Shown in pieces: positions 13,801-29,000 of a stretch of 64,000 bases of DNA (positions are counted from its first letter, which is position 1; every line of letters begins with the position of its first letter). The stretch spans positions 11,625,923 to 11,689,922 of the forward strand of contig CP137683.1 in the NCBI GenBank assembly GCA_037976565.1, written 5' to 3'. A model generated the notes under the pieces. That model ran no database searches. It saw only the letters and a list, made by a program, of their open reading frames with translations, and had not been told where the DNA came from. The translations under genes and the position numbers were made by a program. This stretch comes from Mesocentrotus franciscanus (Eukaryota; Echinodermata; Echinoidea; Camarodonta; Strongylocentrotidae).

Positions 13801-16800
13801 ACACTCGTGTTATTCTGTAACAAATATCCCAAAGTGGAATACAATCTAAAGAACGAGACCAAATACCTTCCTCTTTAAATTTTGTATGACATCCCTCGTA
13901 GGATATTTTATGTTTATGAGTTTGTCGAGATCACTTCGCGTGGCAAACCAGATTTTCAGTAGAAGATCAAGACTATTACTATTTTCCAGTTCTGTGACGT
14001 CAGAGTAACATATTTGTTTAATATTTTTCCTAGTTGTCGTGTTTAGCGACCAGTTAGGCTTGTAATACCCTGGCTACCCTGGCGAAACAACGGCGGAACC
14101 AAATTTCATGCAACCTATCACCTTTCAAACTAGACAAGACAGTGTAAAAAGGGAAGAAAATGAAATGAACAGAAAAAGAATGCGAATTAGCAGCCCTTCA
14201 TTATGTTGAAGAAAACACTAGGGCATGTCACTCTACCGACGAGTTAACGACTGATTGCTGAACTGTACAACATTAAAAGGTTTGGTGTCAATTTCGCACT
14301 CAATGCTTTTGCAATACGAAGAAAAATATCAAAACCATTCCGCACAAGCAGTAGAGATGATTTGACTTCTTAATGCGCATTAAAAATTTCAAATCATGTG
14401 AAAATGTAGTTGCGAGTGACTAAAGATATTGCAATTTATACGGCAAATTGAACTGTAATTTATAGGACATTAAAGCCGGATTTTCTATCTCAATTTATCT
14501 CAATCTACGCAATTAAGAAAAACAATGTGAAACCTATTTGTTTTCACGCATGAATGAAAATCATGGCTCAATTGAGAAATACTGAAGATGAATTAGTATA
14601 CAAATAATGAATGCTTATGAGTTCAATAGTGCGAATATTTTCATGAGTTGAAAGATTAACGTTCTATTCAACTCGGCTGACGCCTCGTTGAATAGAATTA
14701 ACGTTAATCTTTCAACGAATGAAAATATTTGCACTATTGAACGAATGAAAAACATTCATTATTTGTTTTATACAACATCTTTCAACAAATTATGCTTCGC
14801 TCCTTATATTAAGGATAAATTAAAATTGGAGTCAGGCCTTCTCGATTACATTCAGATTGCCTCCGCGTCAGATGCGCGCAGCTAATAACAATGGGATACG
14901 TGCAGAGCAGAGAGGTATTGAAGATCATGTGACCAACAATCCTCCAATCAAATGACAAGGATCTACGTAGGTGTTGTATAAAACTGAATAATAGATCCTA
15001 CCTCACGCGAACATTATTTTTCTTTAATTGATCCATGAACTATGAACCGTATATACACGCATGTCGCAGACAAAATAATAGTTTAGTTACATTTAGTTTA
15101 GAAAAGCGTGATCTGTGCAGTATTGTGGTTGTCTTGGGGTGACAAGGGATGTCAGCGGTTTCGAGCTTTTATTGAAACCCGCACGATCCTAACTTTTCAA
15201 ACGCATGCACTAGCTTCTGGTATGATAAAATGTTGTGAAGAAAAGTTGTTGGAAATTTCTTCCCTCTAGAATCTTTTAACTTTAATCACTCTAGTTAAAG
15301 AAAATTATTCTGGGTCAAAAAACTTTTTAAAAATCTTTTATGTTTCTGTTCCATTTCCATTGTTTAATGTTAAATTGAGAGGAGATTTTGTACAAAAACA
15401 GCAATTTTCTCCAAAATGTGCATTGGTTGCATGCACTAATTCTTAATGCTCTAAACATGCTTGAATTGACCATTGTAAGCATGCTTCTTCTTCAAGCAAT
15501 ATGTTTCGTGTCTTTGGCACAGCAAGAGTTCACTAGGCAAATGTACTGGCTTATGGAAAGCAGTGGGTTGATGACTGTTTTGCGTACACCCTGAATGCAC
15601 TTCATCATTGGACAAAAGAAGAATTAGACAGGGTGTGAAGGTTTCGTCTATCTTTAGACTGGTTTTGAGGAAGAAGGACAAGGGAATAATGGGTGACACA
15701 ATACAAAGTTAAACCCCAATATAGATCGAAGGCCTTTGTCAAGTTCTCCCTTGAGTACTGTCACGCAATGGGGTGCGAGGAGTCCAAAGATACTCGACGG
15801 GTACATAAGGAGCTTTTGGCACGATTTTTGTTAAAATGGTATTAATGACCCCACCATCCTTGTCCGCAGGGTTGGCACCTAAGTTTGAAAGGGGTCAATG
15901 TCTTTTAAAATAATAAAGCAGACAAGAAAGAAGAAAAAGGGTTCCCACGCTCTATGGACAAAACATAAACGTCCAAAATATCTGACAAGTATAAAAGAAA
16001 GCTGTTCACATTTTTCATATGCTTTCTCTAAAATCATTGCAAATAAAACCCTTTTTCGGGGGTAATTGGAAAATAATAAGGAGATACCACCCCTGTCACA
16101 CGCCCTCTTAACATCGTAACTGCATGTTGGTATACAAAGGTCGAACGATCAAGGTTTCGATAGAGTCTGTTCACAGAGGGCTGTAACAGCTTTTGAATAA
16201 GGTATAAAACCATTGTAAAACTTCAAATTTGAAAGAAACCTTCAAGCGATTAAAAGTTATTACCATTTGTTACCATTTACAATTTCCATTAACACTGAAG
16301 TATTTCAGAATCTTCTCCTATGGCCGAATTTCACAGATACTTTACTATCTTTGAGGATAATTAAAACCCTATACTTTAGAATACACACACACATAAAAAA
16401 TAAACTGGAAAATCGAAACTCCTACTAAAAACACCTGGAATTTTTTGGGGGTAATATTTGTTTGAAGAAAAAAGACAAACCTACCAATGTTTAGGAAATG
16501 CCATGCTACCAGTATTACGGATAACGGTTTGTCGTACGAAAAAAGAAAAATAAATCCTTCTTTATGTTTCAAGCAACTAAAAAAATGCCCCTTTTATCTT
16601 TTCCTTATACCTCACCATAAATTGACCATAAATAATTTGCTATCTGAAGGAGTAAAATGTAGAAACACATATCACATATTTGTTTTAACCTGTTGAAGAA
16701 AGGCATTGGCATATTGGGAAATAATTCACCTTTAGTTTGCAACTCGTACGACTCGTGAAAAGTCAATCTACAGATACGCCATCAAAATGATCTTGAACAC

Positions 16801-19800
16801 TTAAGATAACGAAGAATAGGATAATAATGGGGATGACAAGAACAGTGAGAGTTCTATCACAAAAAAACACTACTGACTAATAAAAATATAAATATCAGCA
16901 CTATCGACAGTCTGTGATATCATTCCTGAATTCATACCACAGTGACATGTGCGTATTGCCATGTACCCATCTCAACACCTGGGTAGAGAGCAACAATGGA
17001 GAATGCATGTCCATCGTCGGACATTGCGCTATGAATTAGCAGGAATCCAAATCAATGATTTATCCGGATTAGAAGTTGTCAATTACCCAATCTTCTTTAA
17101 AGTATCTCATTCCTTTTATGAGCTTACACCAAGGAAGTTGCTGAAGTGAAGGCTTAAAAACAATTAGGACAATGTTGTTCACGGTAATACTAAATGACGT
17201 TGTCACATGACATGTTAATAAATGATTTATGAGTGACAGCTTTATTTGTAAAGCCAAATACATGCATGGAATGAGATCAATTGTTTCTTTCAATTTATTC
17301 AATACCCCCGTAACAATGGTAACACTGACGAACATACAACACCAAATCCGACAAGAGACAAAACTATGTTACGTTTTTTCCAAATAGTTCAATCATCGGT
17401 CGGTTTGGTGGTTGTTACTGGAGAGAGGGGTGGATAACAAGTAACTTCGGTTATATTATGACAGTCATACAAAGATCCAAAAAGCCAAATATATATATAT
17501 ATATATAAATCTTGAAGTTGTTCATGGTGATTGCATGGTACGGTAGCCGTATAGTACAGTACATTGTGCAAAAGAAGTACGGATGGGAATGAGAACAAAT
17601 TCCTTGTTGCTTTATGACGAAGACATAGTTACACAGTGAGTACGAACAGACCTCCTAATCGTGAAACAATTGGAGATTAATGTGTTCCGCTTTATATTTT
17701 GATATCATGGTCAAGCTTTAGATATTAGGATGCTTCTTGTGAGAGATTTGTCTAGAGATAGAATATTGCTCAGTATTGCCCAGTATTTAAGAACGGCTCC
17801 TCAATCTGCATGGGATTCATAAAAATCCAACAGAAAAATAAAACATTTGAACAAGAAGTCTTTGCAGGTTCATATCTCTCCGGGCTCGAAGATATTTTCT
17901 TGACTTGTTTTCCACTCATGAGCAGATCGTGCGGCCAATCTCCAACACTTTTACAGGAAAATTGTTTCTTACGGAATCCTAAATATTATAGAAAGCCAAT
18001 GATTCTGACATGAAGATCAATTTATTAAATGGTTTACGTCGGTCTTGTCATAACGTGGCCTCGAAAAAGGATTACATAATCCACTTTAAAAGATATCAGA
18101 ACAATACATGCAGATTCGTTTTCTTGGGGATTACAACTAATTACCGTTGTTCATCAAATTTCTAAACCCATTCCCGTATTGATCGAATTGATTTGAATAG
18201 AGAGTGTAATAATGTCGAGATCGAGAAAAGAGAGAGAATGAGACAACGAAATAACAGTGCTGTGGATAATAATAGTTGCCGATCAATAATATGACACGAG
18301 AAATATCTTGCCATTACTTAGCCTTATAGGTGGTGACAACACATAATGCCAATACACCTGTACTACAATACGGTTCTTTTTTAGGATAATTTTTTGAAAG
18401 AGGCTAAAAGGAGGCAAATCCGGTTGGAGAAATGTGTCGTTTTAATGCCCGGTAATTCGAAGTGACAAGAAAAGAAGTTGTCTTATTCATGCAAAACATT
18501 TTCTATGCATTGCCCAAAAGAGAGTGAAGTAAACTAATGAACTGTTTGCTAGCTGCGATAATTTTGTACGGCGCAACTATTATACATGTATATACATATA
18601 CTTCTTTGGAAGACTTGCTTTTTTTCTTGTTTCGTTCAGTATACAGAACCCTGAAATGCAAAACGTGTACTCTTGTTGTGCTAATTCTTCTTCTCTTTAT
18701 AGACCGAAAGAAAGCAGCTTTAATTGTTCTAAGCTGATGAAAGGGATGATCTGTTTAATTCTATTGTTACCTGTTTTGTTTTGTCGTGTTTTCTTTGTTT
18801 ATTTGCTTCCCTAAAAAGAACCTATAACAAAAATATCTTAATCATTCATTTTCAAGCGTGTTTGAAAACATGTAAAACAGCGTTGTTATGTTAACATCGC
18901 TGAGTAGGGCCATCCCTCCGCCTTCCTTTTATCAGTGTGTCTTTTTGATTGTAGATGTATATTTGTTGATGTTTCTTTAAATGACGGAAAATAAATACAA
19001 TACAATAAATACAATACAATCATAAATTGATACGGAATGCAAGCAACGGCAAACACTACGTAATTAAATGGGAAAATGATCCAAACTGTAATATTCAAAA
19101 TAAAGGATCGTCATATCATTGGTAAAGTATTATGTAGCGACCACCTTTCAAATAAGCGTTGATTTCTGATACCCAGCTTGAATCAGTAGCAATAAATTGG
19201 TGAATTATTTAGAAATCGATGTCACATACAAGCCGCCACTTAAGAATGGATTAATCTCCAGCTGTAAAGGCTTTAAGCAATTATAAGCCTTTCAACATAA
19301 TAATAAATAATAAACTAAACCTTCCTATTTCTCTTTATTCTTAATTGCCCATTTATCTGCACTTCCATTTCGACCTCAGCAGGTGTTTTTTGAGATTGTA
19401 CTTTCGTTTTATAATCAATCAATTAAAAAGAATCGTCTTTCATAACGAAAAATCGGAAGAAATATGTATCGATTCTATTATAACATCAAAGTACTCTGCA
19501 TTATGAAGGAGGGTTTGGGCGCCGCTTTTAAGATTGTATAGGCAGGTGTTTGGTGCACCATTACTCTCGTTTTATGTATAGGCCTGAAGAAGCTTGCAAG
19601 CAGGTGAAACATTAAAATATTACTTCAACACGTAATTTGTACACTTATTGTGAAGAAAGAACTAATTCTTAAGTTACATCACCAATCAGTTGAACATTTT
19701 TATTGATTTGGGGAATATAGTCTATTGGGAAGAAAGAAACACATAAATAGGTCAATAGTATTTATGCAGATTGTTCAGTGTTAATTTACCGTATAAACGT

Positions 19801-22800
19801 GTAACCTCGATCGGCTGGGATGGCATTCTGACTATATATGTCAAACACAATTAACTGAGCAGAGGTAGATACAGGGCATTATCAGCAAGACTTAAAAGGG
19901 GAAAAGATCAAAATCAGTTAATATGGAGAAAGAACCCGGGAATCGTCACAGAGACGTAAAGGGACGGAAGATGGAACAATCTAATTCTTCTTCTAATCCG
20001 ATCTCGCGCCAAAATTGGGGTTAAACGTAGTTTCAGAGTCCTTCATTCTCTTATCCGATTTAGAGATTTTTAATTCTCGGGCTTATTGCATTTAACCCAT
20101 TCGGTTTGTTTGAAGTAAAGTCAACGAGCAATGGTTTCGATCATTTACTGGAATTCATATGCATTGCAATATGAAATAAAATTATATATATTTTGGATTA
20201 TTGTTTTCCTTGATCATGTGAACTATATTTTCTGCTGAATTTTGAAAATGTATTATTTTAAAAAGGTCTGCACTTGTCATTTGGAAATGATGAATTTAAA
20301 ATTTGGGGCCATCGTCACCTTATTTGGTAAGCGATGTGGCTTTCCTTTTTATTGTTACCATGTTTTAATGGCGAAATGATGCACAAGAACCAACAGCCAA
20401 CGGCAATATTGTAAATATTATACAATCTTTTTTTTTTTCCTTCTTCCATTTCATCACTCGTCTTTGCTGGCTCGCAAGTGTAATAAACTGGAAAGTTGGT
20501 ACTCGGGCAAGAGATGTCAGCCCCTGTGATACTGCGCCGGCACGCAACGGCGTTGAGTTGTTAAATGATATATCATTTTTTCTATTTATTTACGTCGACA
20601 AAGGCACAAAAAACATAGCAAAATGAATGATTTACTAGGCTCTTCCTGAGTCAAGGCTCTATACACAAAGTCTCGCTGATATTGACACTAATGACATTCA
20701 TTGCTCGTGGAGTTGTACATTAGATATCGTTGAGGGAGATCCCAATTCAGTTATGAACCATGTCACTTTTTAGCGTGCTAAATTCGTCTGAATTGGATAT
20801 CTTTACTTTCTCTTTTCCTACGTATTTCATGGTTTCCGACTTCGATTTTTTTTTAATATGGTGCCTTATTGTGAATCATGTTACGATTAATCAAATTGGT
20901 GATATTACATTTCAATTTCTCTACTCATTCTGTAGCAAAGCAGAATGAAGGATGGTTCGAAATGAAGACTTATCCAATTAAAAATAAAAACTCACAGTCG
21001 CTCGAGTTTTTCTTTATCAAGTTATAAGTCTTTTTACCTTCAACTTAAGAGTCACTCTACCGTTACCGGAGGAGCACAGAACATGGACAAGACAGAATGA
21101 AACATTTGACTGATTCCGCGATGAAAGGGAAGCTTAGATGGGTTTTGAAGGGAGGAAATGAGCAGGATTTATTTCCATTGTGTAAGGAACAATGACTGGT
21201 AATGATCGCATTGGCCTGACAGATACCTACATTTCTGTAGAAACGGAAACTCTCCACACATAATATCTTCATTATTTTACCAATTATTCATTTACGATTT
21301 ATTCTGATGAGTGCAAGACAAAAAGTTTTAGTATGTCTATATTCGTTACAATTTTTCGATTTGTTGTACCAATTATTCATTAAAAAAGTATGGAGATGAT
21401 AATATTAATAGCGACTTAATATAGCGCTCATATCCCTCACGCACTGAGTGACGCTCATGGCGCTTAGATATGATTACCATTACTGTGATTATAGCCGAGC
21501 CACCAAAGTACCATATCATGGCCCCGTTGCATAAAACTTACCATTGCTGGTAACTTTGCCATCAATAGCAACTACCATGGTAACAGGGCGCAACAGCCAA
21601 TCAAAATCAAGGTTTCCATGGTAGTTACCATTGATGGCAAAGTTACCATCAATTGTAAGTTTTGTGCAACGGGACCCAGGCACCCATTTACATCTGGGTG
21701 GCCTGGAGAGTGACAAATGTAGATTACCGTCTTGCCAAAGGACGTTAGTGTCGGGCTGGGAGAACAAAATAAATATTGAAGACGACCGACTACATCGGTT
21801 AGTATTCTCCAGCTGGAAGATATATATAAGATATACTATATACATCATTCTATCTATCTATTTCTTTTGTAAATATATTTCACATGTGTTATTATTTAGC
21901 ATTCAGGTATTATATTCTGTTTGGGGACCTTGCTCTAACAAGCCCAGCTTCTATAAGGTCTCCTCTTTCTTTCATGTACAGAACATGATATTACATAAGT
22001 AACTTTGTATAGAATTTCTTTTGTTAATGACAAGAGTTGTATGTTGAAAGAAGAAATAAAATTAACTATGAACTATGAACTAGTGTGTATGTGGATATGT
22101 ACATCCGTATAATAATTAAACATTGCCACCTTCAAGTAGGTGAAAACTAGAAATAGGACATCGTATTAAAATCTCAAAAATATCATGACAGTATGTACGA
22201 CGTATACCCAAAGTAAAATAAATGGATATTGTAATATGCTTATTATCAAAGTATCATCAGTAGTATTACAATAGGTATGAAAGTCTTATATTCGGTTTCC
22301 TCTATCTTCTCTGACCAACGACATAAAATATTCATAAACATTCATGCAAAAACGAATAGAGAAAATATACCAAGGAGTTCTAAGGCTGAAGCCTTATAAT
22401 TCTTTGAATATATTGAGGGGCTTTTTCGTATCAACACAGTGATACTGGAAGAAGAAAAAAAGTGTTTTGTAGCATCAAATGGTTTTAAAAAAATCATGTA
22501 ACAAAAATTACTTGATGTTAAACTTATCTAAATACTTCCTCTTTTTATTTTCTTTATATTAATAAATTGCTTTAACAGGCAGCATGGTAAGAAAAATATT
22601 TATTTCCTACTGTTCTAACTTTTAGAAAATATTCGAATGTATCTTACCTTTAAAAGCCAATTTGGTCTTCGGTTTTGAAAGAAACTTTTTTGTTGCTCTA
22701 GTAAACATTGCATCTGATTTAGCAGAGTGAAGTCAGTCTATATATTAAATGTGATAAGGTAGAGTTAACGTGAATGCGACATAATCATCCCATGCAGAAG

Positions 22801-25800
22801 CAGTGTTCTTTTGAAGTTTGAAGATCTATGATAATAATCTAGGTATCGAACGTTTTGAATCTTGCTGCAATATCACAGAACAATCCAGAAGTCATTTCCA
22901 ACGTTGCTCTTTGACTGATTCAAGTGGACATACATGTATATAGAACAAATCTTCTCATTAAATCTCTTCTGTTCTAGTGGCGCAACTACGCAGTCTTTCC
23001 TTCACCGTGGATCTCCAAGTCAAGAGCTACTGATGTCCGCCAAGAGTCGGGGAGTCGACGTGTTGTGTTACATGTGTGATTTCGCATTTGCGATGCCACC
23101 ATACCACCTTTTTTATGAGTTGAGCTTTGCGCATGCGTGCAACGGCATTTGTTAAGGGGAGTAACTGTCACTATTTGTGATTACAAAGGATGTTACCCCA
23201 TTCACAAGACCATTGTTTGGTGATGTTCCTCAATTGGGGACCACAATGTATAGATATTGATCGGGATTATTGGGGTAGGCACACGTCAATGGGATACGAG
23301 TATCGGATATCAAAATGACGGCGAAAGGGACCTCTGTTTGTCCCAGTCTCTCTTCCGATTTGATGTCACGATATTCGGATGTTTTCTATATCAAATTTTA
23401 CATCCCTTCCCCCTTCACAGTCCCTTCCTATGTGTCTTTGGGTGTTGCCTCTCGTTCTTGCCCTTTCTCTGTATACTTCCAATCTCTCTGTCTAAAACGG
23501 AAATCCAACCTTGATAGTAAACTTCTCAAGACGAATGCAGAAAAATCAGAGAAGCATATTGGTGAAAGTTTATGAAATCGGACGAAAAAATTAAAAGTTA
23601 TGAACTTTCGAAAGTTGCAATCACTATAGGAATGGGCTCTTCAAATTGACCGAATCGATAATGACTCTGTGATGTAGTGGCGGGCAGCTCTCCCATGTGT
23701 TCCATCACATAACATTTCAATTAAAAAAATGTAGACTCGGGATGGTCTTTTCTTTTTAGAGGACCTGTAATAATCTACTCTCAATAACCAAGGGTGGAGG
23801 CACTTAGGAGAAAAACAGAAATACAGTACGTTATATTTTTGTACACGACAAACGGGAGAGTAATCTGTCACTACGACACCTTCAATTGACAAAATTGCCG
23901 ATTTGAGATTTGCTTAGCTGTAGTGATCTCATATTTCAAACATTCATAACTCTCTTATTATTGGTCTGATTTATTTCAAACTTTCGCCATTCTGTTTCAA
24001 ATGAACTTATTTTACAAGTTGGATTGCCCTTGAATCTATATCTCTCATCATCATCTCTCTCTCTCTCTCTCTCACACATACACATTCTTTCTTTTTCTCT
24101 CGCTCTCTTTTCTCTCTCTCTCTCTCTCTCTTTCTCTCCCTCTCTCTCTATCTCACTCCCATTCTCTCTGTTCGCTCTGTCTCTGTTTCTCTCCATCTCT
24201 GTCTCTCTCTGTCTCTCTCTAACTCACCATGTGATACTTTATGATCATGTCTACTTGCGCAGAGAACAGTATTGATTAATGATCTTGTTTTCTTAGATTC
24301 CATTCATACCGCGACATTCAGTCAACACACATGGACGAATGGACGATTTCGCTTCGTGAAAGGAAATTCTCCAGCCTTTGCATCTAAAACCTTGAACAAA
24401 CCAAATACTTCGCGAAAAAGAAATAACGAAGAGATTTTGAAACTCGTTTGAAACCTCTTTAAATTTTATCTTCGGAACTCCGGCACAATAACAAGTACGC
24501 ACGTGTACACTTGACACGATCTATTATGGTTCTTTGGCGCTCAATCTTCTTACAAGTGTTCCGCCGCCTTTTGTGGAGAAAACTATTCCAATTCACAGGC
24601 TCGCCCCCTTACAATGGACCAGTTAATCCACAGCCCCAACAAACTATTTACCGAGTCCATTCATACCCTTTTACATACCAGCCGCAGTTTAAAGAAAAGT
24701 GAGAAGTTAATTCTGGCAACCGTGATTGTGTTGAATGAGAACAAACTGCTAATTATAGAGTCATCAAAGAGTCCTTGGTTATTCAATGACTGTCTTAGAT
24801 ACCATTTATGGGGAGGTGTCATCAAGATGTTAACATGCATGCGAACATTCGTAATCATTCTCCGTTGTTTCCATTCGAAATTTAGCTGATGACAATATGT
24901 AATGTGAGTGTACTTGATGAGTGCACCAATGATAAATCATTTGAATATGAATTTAAATGTATATAAAGGCAATTTAAAGGAATTTAATTCAAACACCCCT
25001 TCTTTTTCGATTGATCCCTTTTCTCTCCCACCCTCTCTGTACATGCACGTATATCTCTTTTGATCCTTTTTTCATCACTCCATTCTCTCATCTATATATC
25101 TCTAACTACATCTGTCTCTCTGCATCTATCTCTCATCTGCCCTTTTCTATTTATGTCTTTACCTCATCGGTCTTTCTCTCTTACCCTCTCTCTTTTGGCT
25201 TGCTATCTCTCTCTTACTCCTTTTTTTCGCTCTCTCTCCTCCTTTCCCCGTGGCATTCTCTTCATTTCCTCGCTCTCTTTCTATCTGCTTTCTATCTGTG
25301 TATCCCTAAAGCAGTAGAATGCTACAACGACACACCCAGACTGTCTTTATTAGCCACTGTTTACCTGGAAGGTCAAGCATGTTTCTATCATGACCAGTGC
25401 CGTTGCCATGTTTTGCCGAAAAGCTTGGCAATAAAAGAAAGTAAATGTACATTTCGTTGTAAGCAAACGAGAAAAATATGGATACAATTTCTACGATAGT
25501 AAAATGCACATGTCACCATAAATTGAAATTGTCATTCTTTTAGCTTGCTTTTTTCGCACGAAGTCACAATTTAGGCCACCTCAATCAATATCTTGACAGG
25601 AAACGCAAGCAATGACTATCATACGATCGTCAATCAACATGTCTTATATCTGGGTATACGCTTGGAAGAGCTTTTATCCAACTAAGCGAGGAATTGAAAA
25701 TATCTGGAAAATATTTAATTTTGTAGGTGCGCCAAATCAATCATAGGCGACGATTCTTGCGAAAAATATTCCTCAAATTGTTATTCAGTCCCGTAAACGC

Positions 25801-25970
25801 AAATAATACAAGATAACCAACAACTTCGAATGGTTTATTGCAAAAAAAAGTTGATCGAACTTTTGCACAATACCTGAAATACAGTAGTTTAACCTTGAAC
25901 ATCATGATCTAATTACTATAGTACTAGAAAGAAACGAAAACATGTCCATCTTTTCCACTCCCCAAAATCA

Positions 25971-26001
<31 letters not shown>

Positions 26002-29000
26002 TCTGTCCATCTCTCTTTCTTTTCTGTCCATCTCTCTTTCTATTCTCGTTCTCTATGGGTCTCTCTCCCTCTCCCTCTCTTGATATACATTATACCATTT
26101 CTTCTTCATTTTCCCCTTCTCTCTATCCTCTATTCCGTTTATTCACACACACACACACCTGCATCCACGCACACAAACCCACCCACTCACATGCAAACTT
26201 CCTATTGCACTATCTTTATCACCATCTCATAATGATCACGCGGTGGGTGTTTCGAGGGTGTGCGTTAGTGTGCGCGTATACATAAAGAGTTAACTTTATT
26301 CTAAATATAGCATTCTCCGGTTTATTCTGAACTTGTACCTCATAACAAATAACGATCTTAAATCATTATTCAACTGAGCTGAGTCGTGATCAACAATACA
26401 TTTCTACAAACATCCTCAAGACACTTTAAAACAAAACGCTAAGCTAACCAAAGCCTTGCGGAGAGGAGAAGACGTGTCATGGAATATGTTTACTCCCGAA
26501 TGGATCCTTCCTATAAATCCTTATCTCGTTAACGTGTATTTACATTTCATTAGAAGACATCTTGCTTCGGGTGTAAGGGAGACAGAAGGCCTGGCCACCC
26601 TGGGGTACAAGGGACTATCATGTTAGCAAAGATAATCTTTAGTAGAAGTGAAAGCACTGATACTGATTTTCAAAGATGTTGTTGAATCCTAACGAATATT
26701 GCCTTGTCACGCCGAGTGCAAAAGAGGTTTAGAACGAATGCCAGATATAGGTTACTATTCAAAGAAAAGCCATGTTTGCAAAGCTTGACTCATACTGTGC
26801 CGTGAGCGTCAAATCCTACCCAAGAGTTCCATGATTAATTTAGCCTAAAACAGCTCTTCATGTTACGCCTAAAACAGAAAAAGATGGATTCACTGTAAGG
26901 TGGTATCCACGAGAGATATTTTCAAGCGAAAACCTGCCAAAAGTAGCAGCGGAGCAGACTTAATCTTGAAAGCTAATTTTATAATAATAATGTTTTTTGC
27001 CCATGGAAGCCTTACCAGCACCATTGTTGTTTTTTCCTAAAGGCCCAGCAATTATTATCAACCCAGCAAATTCCAGGTACCCATTTACACCAGGGTGAAG
27101 AGTGGAAATTGTGGATTAATTTTTTAAAAAGTCTCTAATTTTAGTCTTGATTGTTATTTTTGTAATAATAATTTGTTCTGTCCGGGGAAGCCTAATCAGC
27201 ATCAACATGATTAATTATATGCTGCTTGTAAGTATCGGCTTGCATGGTGATGTAGATATACAGTAGCCTTGCGGGTGCACCATGTGAGAGAGAGGGAGGA
27301 TTGAGGTGTTCTGAAAAGGACTCTCGGTAATCTTTCTTGAGGGTGTGTAGTCCTGAAAAGGACTGTTGGTGTAGTCTTGAAAAAGACTGTTGGTTATCTT
27401 AGCTTGGGCAGCTTATAGTTCTTTTAGTGGCTCGACGTTTCGAACAGGTTGACACTCCTGACGACGGATAGTCAACCTGTTCGAAACGTCGAGCCACTCC
27501 CGCCACTCATCCTCTCCAAGCGCTATAGTTAGTCAACCTGTTCGAAACTTCGAGCCACTCCCGCCACTCATCCTCTCCAAGCGCTATAGTTCTCCTTAGA
27601 ACTATAAGCTAAGAAAGATAACCAACAGTCTTTTTCAAGATATACACCAACAGTCCTTTTCAAGACTACACACCCTCAAGAAAGATTACTGAAAGTCCTT
27701 TTCAGAACTCCTCAATCCACCCTCTCTCTCACATGGTGCACCCGCAAGCCTACTGTATATGATTAATTATTTTCGTCCTGAAGGCCTTGCAATAAACCTA
27801 GCAGTTTACAGATACCCAGTGCATTCGGGGTGGAGAGTGGCAAATGTGTATAAATGTCCTGCCTACACGGCAAATTCGTTTGCCACATTGGGTGGTTCAA
27901 TCCTTACACAGGGGTTGTGTTAAGTTGTTAAAAAACTTACAAATTCCTGCAAATTCGTTGTGTAAAGTTGTGTAATTTTTTCTTTTACATAACTTAACAC
28001 AACCCCTGTGTAAGGAGTGAACCACCCAATGTTGTCTAAAGTCGTTACACAACGAATTTGCTTTGTAAGAACGTTAGTACCGGGCTGGGATTCGAACCCT
28101 CACCCTTGGATTGAGAGTCAAGTGAATGAACCGCTATACCATGACACCATCCCCACGCGTAGTGTGCCATTGTCGTAACAACTAATTGCCTTCAACATGT
28201 TCAAAGGCTTGATTAGCGCAAGTGTAATAACACAACTGAATAGCGCAGGTGTAATAAAGCAATTGATTAGCGCAGGCGTATTAACGTTACTAAAATGGCG
28301 CATCGGATGCAACGGGCATAAAAGATAATTCAAAGTAAATCTTTTTGGCGACTTCTAAACCCCAACGTCTCAAAATGGTCCACACAACCCGGTATTGATT
28401 TAGGTAATCGATAACAAACAAACCGCTAAGGAGAGAGGCTCTTAAAACTCTGAATGACTTTCTTAACTGCAATATTAAGTCACCTCGCAATCAGAAATCA
28501 AGGGAGTCTGCGCTTGATAAAGTACCCTTGTCCCATACTCTATTATGATAATGTTTACGGATATGCATGATGGGTGTAATGTGTACAAGGTGCTTGATAA
28601 AATAATTCATAGGCTTGCTCAGTAATAACCCCCTCCAAAAACAAAAATACAGTTCTTTATCAAATTAAGTTCGCACATACATGTAGTGAAAATATAAATA
28701 TTTTCCAAGAGAGAGTTTTACACCACTTCTACTAACAGTGTGTGAAGATACATTGGTGTCAATCTGTTTGATTGAAACGTTTGAATCCCTAGGCTCCCTT
28801 CTCCCGATTTCCGTACATTCGCACTCACTCATTTCTTGAAGGGACAACCTTTTGAGGGCTAATCAGTAATACTTCAAAAATACATGATACAAATCATGCT
28901 CTCCTCGAAATTTATATTACTGGAATAACGAGCCTGAAGGTTACAAGAATAAAGATTTGAACACACATTTTAGAGAAATAAAAACGTAGTGAACTTCTCT

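Larger units (their letters stand above)
27165..28149 (-). mobile_element. tRNA-derived SINE split by two nested insertions
   Basis: The SINE pieces are 27165-27218, 27771-27863 and 28068-28149. The head (minus strand) reads GGTGTCATGGTATAGCGGTT at 28130-28149 (A-box region) and GGGTTCGAATCCCAGCCCGG at 28083-28102 (B-box), typical of an RNA polymerase III promoter derived from a tRNA. The body is broken first by a foldback element with a 12-bp target duplication and again by a palindromic MITE. Confidence 0.7.

Noticed and set aside
19555..19625. Hammerhead-like CTGAAGA...GTGAAAC sequence
   Set aside because: Core boxes are imperfect (no clean CTGANGA/GAAA arrangement with closing stems).
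28083..28149. tRNA gene on the minus strand
   Set aside because: A and B boxes are present, but no complete cloverleaf is supported and it continues into a SINE body shared with other loci.
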